A stretch of DNA of 64,000 bases from an uncultured Hyphomicrobium sp. (GTDB taxonomy: Bacteria > Pseudomonadota > Alphaproteobacteria > Rhizobiales > Hyphomicrobiaceae), in NCBI GenBank assembly GCA_934555825.1, contig CAKTFJ010000008.1:1-64000 (forward strand), read 5' to 3'. The notes beneath the pieces were generated by a model, which did not search any database, had not been told where the DNA came from, and worked only from the letters and a program-made list of their open reading frames with translations. The position numbers and the translations under genes were made by a program. Positions 58,154 to 64,000 of the stretch are shown here, one piece after another (positions within the stretch are counted from its first letter, which is position 1; each line of letters opens with the position of its first letter).

Positions 58154-59359
58154 TCAGCCGACGTCCGATCCGACCACCCCGCGCCGAAGGTAGGGGAACA
58201 GCAGCACCAGCACGGCCACCAACGCGAGCACAATCAGAAGTGCGACGGAGACTTCGCTCGCGCCGGATCCCAGAACGCGAGCTACGATCGAGACAAGAAG
58301 ATCATACTTCAAGACGGCGATCGTACTGGCGACCACACCGGCAAGTTTGACTGCGATTTCCATGTTCTGATCGCGGCGGCGGAAGAAGAACAAGAGGATC
58401 AGAAGGGCCCAAGCGCCGAACAGGAAGCTCATGAGTGTGACGATGGAACGGAAGCCGCCCTTCTGCTGGACGCCGAACAACGCATCAGCCGACTGCACAT
58501 AGCCCTGGCTCATCAGCGGGAAGAAGATCATCGCCACGGCGCCAATCAGGACGCCGGCTTCGATGCGTCCGATCTTATCGGGATAGTGCCGCAGCACGCC
58601 GTCGTGGCGGACCGTCAGCAGAATGCCGATGGCCAGCAGGATGAACAGGAAGAACACCTTGGTGGGAAGCAGAACGTTGTGAACCTGGCTCGTCAGCGAT
58701 TGCTGACCGGCGACGAGATACTTTTCGTCGATAGCCGTCTGAAAACGCTGTTGCGCCTCGCAGCATTCTGCGTCGGTCGAGAGCCATGGCGCTGGTGACA
58801 GCGGCGTCGAGGCGAAACAGAACCGCCTACGCTCGGACGCGGGCCCGCTCTCGATCAGAGGTTCAGCCTCGCATGACCTAAAGAACTCGCGAACTCCAAT
58901 GCGCTGGCGGCTCACAGTCGTGAGGTTCGATGCGCCTTCGAGGAGCGCAATGCGCCTGCAGGGCTCGCCTGCCACGCCGCAGCCCGCCGGCTCACTGCGA
59001 TCTGCGGCCAAGGTTTGAGGCGTCAGATCCCAGACGGAGCGATGAGGATTGTCCGCAAGGCCCATGCCCACAAACCACGCGGCCACGCCGAGCGTCATCA
59101 TGCCGATCAGGAAGCGGAGCTTCCCGAGCGTGACGTGGCGGGCATAGAGATCCACGAATGCGCAGGACGGCAGATAGAACGCCGCCAGCGCTACGAGACC
59201 GAGCGTCGGGAAAAAGAGAAAAAGGTGGCTGTCGAACGCGGCGAACGTGAGCGCGTGCTCTGGGCCGAACTCCCAGAACAGGACGGCTGTCTCTCCGATA
59301 AAGGAGATGCCGAGCAGCGAATAGATGATGAAGACGAACGCACGCGCACCGAAAGACAT
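58154..59359 (-). CDS. Multi-pass membrane protein with a cysteine-rich loop, unknown
   Basis: A 401-residue protein with about seven hydrophobic segments: three at residues 5-100, then a polar loop at about 101-230, then four more (VFFLFILLAIGILLTV, and others to the C-terminus). The loop holds six cysteines (127, 134, 163, 181, 199, 200), including CGVAGEPC and ECC, suggesting an extracytoplasmic, disulfide-bonded domain. I do not recognise the family. Neighbours are unrelated. Confidence 0.75.
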   Translation of the reverse strand: MSFGARAFVFIIYSLLGISFIGETAVLFWEFGPEHALTFAAFDSHLFLFFPTLGLVALAAFYLPSCAFVDLYARHVTLGKLRFLIGMMTLGVAAWFVGMGLADNPHRSVWDLTPQTLAADRSEPAGCGVAGEPCRRIALLEGASNLTTVSRQRIGVREFFRSCEAEPLIESGPASERRRFCFASTPLSPAPWLSTDAECCEAQQRFQTAIDEKYLVAGQQSLTSQVHNVLLPTKVFFLFILLAIGILLTVRHDGVLRHYPDKIGRIEAGVLIGAVAMIFFPLMSQGYVQSADALFGVQQKGGFRSIVTLMSFLFGAWALLILLFFFRRRDQNMEIAVKLAGVVASTIAVLKYDLLVSIVARVLGSGASEVSVALLIVLALVAVLVLLFPYLRRGVVGSDVG

Positions 59360-59553
59360 GAACCCGGTCCTAGGCTGTGAACGGGCGGCAGTATGCCGGA
59401 CGGGGGGTGTGGCGGCCTAGAGCATCCGGGCCACGCTTCGAGACCGAGATTCAGTTTTGGTTTCCGCCGGTCTTACGTACCGTCGGGAGAAAATACGGAG
59501 GGGACGGCCGAATTCGGCGCTATGGCCGGACCTGTCGGGCGGAGCGCCCGGTT

Positions 59554-59751
59554 TCAGCGGGGCCCACGCCGGCCGCGACGCAGCCAGTCCATGATCGGAC
59601 CCCAGAACACAAGGAGCGCGACCAGCCCTGCGAGAAGCAGGACGGACACGACCATTTGCACGACGCCGAAATTCGCGGAATCGCGCGCGACGAAAATCGC
59701 GGCGATGCCAGCGGCCATGGCCATCAGCGGGGTCACGAGCCAGTAGAACAT
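59554..59751 (-). CDS. Small two-helix membrane protein, unknown
   Basis: A 65-residue protein with two membrane helices (LVTPLMAMAAGIAAIFVA; VVQMVVSVLLLAGLVALLVF) and a basic end (DWLRRGRRGPR). It lies upstream of the unknown membrane gene and downstream of the RND genes, all on the minus strand. Frame and composition are protein-like; function unknown. Confidence 0.65.
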   Translation of the reverse strand: MFYWLVTPLMAMAAGIAAIFVARDSANFGVVQMVVSVLLLAGLVALLVFWGPIMDWLRRGRRGPR

Positions 59752-59801
59752 GGCTGGGTCCCTTTCACGGGTTGTCTCGCCCGAAGGTCGCGCCCTCGGG
59801 C

Positions 59802-62800
59802 TTACGAATGCGTCGTCTCGGTTTTAACTTCAGCTTTGACCTGCGGGCCGCCCGTCAAGCGCTCCTGGAGCCCCTGGAAGACGACGTACAGCATCGGAAT
59901 GAGGAAAATGCCGAGCCCTGCCGCCGCCAACATGCCCGCAAGCACCGGCACGCCGACGGCGAACATGCTGTCGGCGCCGGGGCCGTTCGAAATCACCAGC
60001 GGGATGAGGCCCATGATGAAGGCGAAGCTCGTCATCATCACGGGGCGGAAGCGGAGCTTCGCACCGTCGATGGCGGAGTCTATGAGGGTTTCACCGGCAT
60101 TGCGCCGCTCGATCGAGAAGGCGACGATGAGGATCGCGTTCTTCGCCGCAAGCGCGATCAGAACCACGAGGCCGATCTGGGCATAGAGCGTGAAACTCAT
60201 ACCCAAGGCCCAGAGGGCTGCAACAGCGCCGAGCACCGAGATCGAGACCGACAGCAGCACCGGGATCGGAATGGTCCAGCTTTCGTAGAGCGCGACGAGG
60301 AACAAGTAGGCGAAGACGAACGCGAGCCCCAGGACGATGGTCGTCTGGCCTGCGGATTCGATCTGCTCCCGCGCCTGCCCTGTCCACTCGTAAGCGTACC
60401 CTTGCGGAAGCGTATCAGCCGATACCGCCTCCATCGCCGATATGGCTTCGCCGGGCCCGCGGCCCGGACCGGGGCTGCCGTTGATGGAGATGGCGCGATA
60501 GTTGTTGTAGCGCGTCAGGGTTCGCGGCCCTACGTCGAGGTGCACATCAGCGATGCTGGACAGCGGCGTCATTTCGCCGGCAGCGTTCTTGACGTGGATC
60601 GCCATGATGTCCTGGATGCTGGCGCGATACTGCTGCTCGGCCATCATGCGCACCGTCCACGTGCGGCCGTAGAGGTTGAAGTCGTTTACATAATAGCCAC
60701 CGAGCGTGGCTTGCAGAGACGCGAACACGTCCGACAGCGTGATGTTGAGCGCGCTCGTTCTGTCGCGATCGATGTCAAGGCGCACCTGCGGCGTCTCGGC
60801 TTCGAAGGTCGAGAACACGGCGGCAAGCTCAGGCCGCTGGTTCGCCGCGATCAGGAGGCCGCGCATGGCAGCCGCCATGTCCGGCGCGTTCTGGCCTTCG
60901 AGGGCTTCCAACACATATTCGAAGCCGCCAACCTGACCGAGGCCAGAGATCGAGGGCGGGTTGAGGGCGATCAGCGTGCCGTCCGGAATGCCGGAGAGGC
61001 CCATCGTCAGACGGCGCGCGACGGCAAGCGCGTGCATGTCGCGGCTCGTGCGCTCCTCATAGCCCTTGAGACGGACGAACATGACGCCGCCATTGGATGC
61101 CGCACCGCCGCCCAGGAAGTCCAGGCCGAGAATGGTCGTCACGCCTTCGACGGCAGGATCGGCCCGGATGATCTCGACGGCTTTCTTGGCGGCTTCTTCC
61201 GTGCGGTTCAGCGACGCGCCGGCCGGAAGATTGAGCACGGTGATGATGAAGCCCTTGTCCTCGTCCGGCAGGAAGCCCGAAGGCGTCCGGGCGAAGATGG
61301 CGTACGTTGCGCCCGCGATCAGAACCAGCGCGACAAGGCTTGCGGACGAGACCGCGACGAGACGGCGGACGAGATGGCCATATCCGCGGCCGGTGGCATC
61401 GATTGCGCCAGTGATGCGCTTCATGATGGGGACGGGCTCACCTGGCCTGAGCAACATCGCGCACAGCGCGGGCGAGAGCGTCAACGCGTTGATGGCCGAA
61501 ATGACCATGGCCGCAGAAATCGTGATGGCGAACTGACGGAACAACACGCCGGACGAACCCGCAAGAAAAGCGACCGGTACGAACACCGAAAGCAGCACCA
61601 GCGTGATGGCGATCACGGGGCCTGCGATTTCGCTCATGGCCTTGCTCGTCGCCTGCTCCGGCGTGAGATGCGGCTCCTCGTGCATCACGCGCTCGACGTT
61701 CTCGACCACGATGATCGCATCGTCGACCACGATGCCGATGGCGAGTACGAGCGCGAGCAACGAAATGGTGTTGGCCGAATAGCCGAAGGCCAACAGCACG
61801 GCGAACGCGCCGACGATGGCTACGGGCACGGCGATGAGCGGAATAAACGTCGGCCGGAGCCGACCGAGGAACACGAAGACCACGAGCGCGACGAGCACGA
61901 AAGCCTCGATCAGCGTGTGGATGACCTTGTCGATCATCGCCGAGACAAACTCGGCTGTGTTGTAGATGTAAGCAAGCTCGACGCCTTCGGGGAAGCGATC
62001 CTTGAGCTCATCGAGGCGCTTTGAAACGGCGGTCGCGACGTTCACGGCGTTGGCGCCCGGCGACAGATAGATACCAACCGGCGCCGCGGGGCTGCCCTGG
62101 TAGCTCGCCTCGCTGTCGAAGGAGGCACCCTCGACCTCGACGCGGGCGATGTCGCGGACGCGCACGAACGAGCCGTCACCCGCAGTGCGCACGATGATGT
62201 TGCCGAATTCCTCCGGCGTCGACAGGCGGCCCTTCGTCGTGACCGTGAGCTGCAGGCGCTGATCCTCCGAAAGCGGGGCTGCGCCAACGCGCCCAGCCGC
62301 CGCCTGCACGTTCTGCGCCTGCACGGCGCGGATCACGTCCTGTGCCGAAAGCTCGAAGTTGGCGAGCTTTTCAGGATCGAGCCAGATGCGCATCGCGTAG
62401 TCGCGGGCGCCGAAGACCGAGGCGTCGCCGACGCCTGGCACGCGTTTCAGTTCGTCCAGGATGTTGAGCGTGACGAAGTTCGAGAGGAAGAGCGCGTCGC
62501 GGGATCCGTCGGGCGAATAGAACTGAAAAACCTGCAAGAGGTCGGTCGAAACCTTGGAAATGGTGAGACCGGTGCGGCGTACCTCTTCCGGCAGGCGCGC
62601 GGTCGCGAGATTGGCGCGGTTCTGCACGTTCACGGTCGCAATGTCGGGATCGGTGCCGAGCAGGAACGAGACCGTGAGCTGATAGGAGCCGTCGTTGGCG
62701 GACGTCGACTTCATGTAGCGCATGTCGGTCACGCCGTTGATGGCGTTCTCGAGCGGCTGGGCGATGCTTTCCTCCACGGTCACGGCATCGGCGCCGGGGT

Positions 62801-62948
62801 AGGAGGCGGAGACGCGCACCGTCGGCGGTGCGATCTCGGGATACTGCGCAACCGGGATGACACCGACGGCGATGATGCCCGCAAGCGTGATGACGATGGA
62901 AATCACCATCGCCAGGCGGGGGCGGCGGATGAAGACGTCATAAATCAT
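59802..62948 (-). CDS. RND multidrug efflux permease (AcrB/MexB type)
   Basis: A 1048-residue hydrophobe/amphiphile efflux pump subunit. It begins [20 protein letters not shown], the usual first helix. [20 protein letters not shown] lies in the porter domain. The proton relay is in [21 protein letters not shown] on helix 4 with two consecutive Asp. The second half repeats the fold and ends with [20 protein letters not shown]. It uses the proton gradient to export drugs, detergents or bile-type compounds. Its start overlaps the adaptor stop by four bases (ATGA). No outer-membrane channel gene is in view. Confidence 0.95.
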   Translation of the reverse strand: MIYDVFIRRPRLAMVISIVITLAGIIAVGVIPVAQYPEIAPPTVRVSASYPGADAVTVEESIAQPLENAINGVTDMRYMKSTSANDGSYQLTVSFLLGTDPDIATVNVQNRANLATARLPEEVRRTGLTISKVSTDLLQVFQFYSPDGSRDALFLSNFVTLNILDELKRVPGVGDASVFGARDYAMRIWLDPEKLANFELSAQDVIRAVQAQNVQAAAGRVGAAPLSEDQRLQLTVTTKGRLSTPEEFGNIIVRTAGDGSFVRVRDIARVEVEGASFDSEASYQGSPAAPVGIYLSPGANAVNVATAVSKRLDELKDRFPEGVELAYIYNTAEFVSAMIDKVIHTLIEAFVLVALVVFVFLGRLRPTFIPLIAVPVAIVGAFAVLLAFGYSANTISLLALVLAIGIVVDDAIIVVENVERVMHEEPHLTPEQATSKAMSEIAGPVIAITLVLLSVFVPVAFLAGSSGVLFRQFAITISAAMVISAINALTLSPALCAMLLRPGEPVPIMKRITGAIDATGRGYGHLVRRLVAVSSASLVALVLIAGATYAIFARTPSGFLPDEDKGFIITVLNLPAGASLNRTEEAAKKAVEIIRADPAVEGVTTILGLDFLGGGAASNGGVMFVRLKGYEERTSRDMHALAVARRLTMGLSGIPDGTLIALNPPSISGLGQVGGFEYVLEALEGQNAPDMAAAMRGLLIAANQRPELAAVFSTFEAETPQVRLDIDRDRTSALNITLSDVFASLQATLGGYYVNDFNLYGRTWTVRMMAEQQYRASIQDIMAIHVKNAAGEMTPLSSIADVHLDVGPRTLTRYNNYRAISINGSPGPGRGPGEAISAMEAVSADTLPQGYAYEWTGQAREQIESAGQTTIVLGLAFVFAYLFLVALYESWTIPIPVLLSVSISVLGAVAALWALGMSFTLYAQIGLVVLIALAAKNAILIVAFSIERRNAGETLIDSAIDGAKLRFRPVMMTSFAFIMGLIPLVISNGPGADSMFAVGVPVLAGMLAAAGLGIFLIPMLYVVFQGLQERLTGGPQVKAEVKTETTHS

Positions 62949-64000
62949 GGCGCAGCCTGTCCGCTGGTTTCGCCGAGCGTGGCATCAGAAACCGGCTCGC
63001 TCGGCTCGACGACGATCCCCGGTCGCACCTTCTGGTGGCCGCTCACGATGACGCGATCCCCTTCGGAGAGACCTTTTTTCACCTCGATGCGCGCGCCGTG
63101 CTGCGCGCCCACCTCGATGCGCCGGATCTCGACCTTGTTCTCGGCGGACACGGCGAGCACGTAGCTGCCTTCCTGGTCGAGCACGATCGCGGCTTGAGAA
63201 ATCATGAGCCTGTGATCGGTCTCCTTGGAGACCACATTCACCCGCACGATCTGCTGATCGACGAGGAGGCGTTCCGGATTCGGGATCTCGGCGCGCACAA
63301 TCGTCGTGTCGGTGCCTTTGTTGCTCTCGACATCGATGAACTTGATCGCACCGTCGTGCTCATAGGTCGAGCCGTCCGGCAGATGGAGGCGCACCAGGAC
63401 CTGGTCGGCGGTAACGCCCTCTCGGCGCACTTCAAGGAGGACGCGCTGCGGCACGGGGAACGCCACATACATCGGGTCCTGACGGACGAGGTTGACGAGG
63501 GGATTGCTGCTTGGGCCGACGTACTCACCGACGGCGTAGGTGGCGCGCCCGGTGCGGCCATCCATCGGTGCACGGATCTCGGTATAGCTGAGGTTGAGCT
63601 CCGCCTGCTTCAGCGTCGCTTCCTGCGCCTGCACGTTTGCACGGGCTTGCGAAAGTTTGGCGGCGGCCTCGTCGAGGGCTGCTTGCGAGGCGGTGCCGCG
63701 TTCGGCCAGCGGGCGCGTTCGGTCGTACGTGGCCTGGGCGAGATCAAGCCCGGCGCGGGCATTCGCCAGATTGGCGCGTGCGAGCGCAAGCGCCGCTTCA
63801 TAGGGCTCCTTTTCCAGCGTGAAAAGGATCTGATCCTTTTTGACCTCGGAGCCTTCATCGAAGCCGCGGCTTGCCAGGAAGCCGTCGACACGGGCGCGCA
63901 TGGTCACTTTGTCGATCGCTTCCACGCGGCCGAGATAGGTCGACTGATCGGTTACGTCGTGCGGGCGAACGGTCTCTACGACAACACTGGGCGGCGGAGG
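62945..64000 (-). CDS. RND efflux periplasmic adaptor (AcrA/MexA type), 5' end cut by window
   Basis: The C-terminal 351 residues of a membrane fusion protein; the frame is open to the window edge, so start and lipoprotein signal lie beyond. Present parts are the barrel-sandwich ([20 protein letters not shown]), the coiled-coil hairpin ([20 protein letters not shown]), the second lipoyl half ([20 protein letters not shown]) and the beta-barrel and proximal domains ([20 protein letters not shown]). It bridges the RND pump to an outer-membrane channel and is translationally coupled to the pump gene. Confidence 0.93.
   Translation of the reverse strand, partial: PPPPSVVVETVRPHDVTDQSTYLGRVEAIDKVTMRARVDGFLASRGFDEGSEVKKDQILFTLEKEPYEAALALARANLANARAGLDLAQATYDRTRPLAERGTASQAALDEAAAKLSQARANVQAQEATLKQAELNLSYTEIRAPMDGRTGRATYAVGEYVGPSSNPLVNLVRQDPMYVAFPVPQRVLLEVRREGVTADQVLVRLHLPDGSTYEHDGAIKFIDVESNKGTDTTIVRAEIPNPERLLVDQQIVRVNVVSKETDHRLMISQAAIVLDQEGSYVLAVSAENKVEIRRIEVGAQHGARIEVKKGLSEGDRVIVSGHQKVRPGIVVEPSEPVSDATLGETSGQAAP

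Noticed and set aside
59772..62024. A 750-codon plus-strand open frame opposite the RND permease
   Set aside because: High-GC shadow; its Arg/His/Asp-rich product has no family character, while the minus strand encodes a clear AcrB protein.

Overview
The window is a high-GC alphaproteobacterial chromosome segment. Several things point to the order Hyphomicrobiales, possibly Hyphomicrobiaceae: a short HisG with its HisZ partner, a tRNA-His with A73 and no cognate C73, a DUF1150 gene after a small heat-shock gene, a DUF1674 (SDHAF4-like) gene next to htpX and rsmB, the hemC-hemD-mitofilin-hemY block, and a phasin. Genus is not resolvable from what I see. Most of the window is ordinary core genome; the accessory part is the left end.

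Layout. 1-4.6 kb is decayed mobile or accessory DNA: a minus-strand gene of unknown function broken by stops and frameshifts, a tyrosine recombinase pseudogene killed by a 13-bp tandem duplication, a one-base deletion and an amber codon, then a LysR/DJ-1 divergent pair, a truncated SDR gene that runs into a serine-recombinase C-terminus, and tRNA-His. 4.8-13.4 kb holds an orphan iron-type ABC permease, a cytochrome b561-YceI pair, propionyl-CoA carboxylase beta, a VOC protein, an intergenic palindromic repeat, and an Hsp20-DUF1150 stress unit. 13.4-24.2 kb holds hisG-hisZ, hisS, rlmN followed by two small membrane proteins, argG with a structured leader, and small secreted proteins.

24.3-42.6 kb holds typA, a TetR/SnoaL pair, a Bax-inhibitor-1 protein, the ybbAP-like ABC system divergent from tesA, thpR, an MFS transporter, purH-GNAT, a heparinase II/III protein, rsmB, htpX, DUF1674 and an extensin-family protein. 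42.6-54.6 kb holds acs, the haem operon hemC-hemD-mitofilin-hemY, tsaD, gpsA, an EVE protein, a membrane protein with an Asn/Gly-rich tail, and a METTL20-like methyltransferase. 54.6-64 kb holds tRNA-Thr, DUF883-type and other small stress-type proteins, an SDR, a phasin, unknown membrane proteins, and an RND efflux permease with its adaptor, which is cut by the window end.

How the parts work together. HisG and HisZ form the first enzyme of histidine synthesis, and hisS lies just upstream of them on the same strand. HemC and HemD make uroporphyrinogen III, cotranscribed with a Mic60-like inner-membrane protein and HemY. The RND pair is a tripartite efflux system lacking only a visible outer-membrane channel.

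I did not find a convincing new multi-gene system. The most unusual signals are a roughly 440-bp low-GC block inside hisS, a dispersed covarying hairpin family, an rsmB that seems to lack a normal start codon, and the recombinase/tRNA-His junction.
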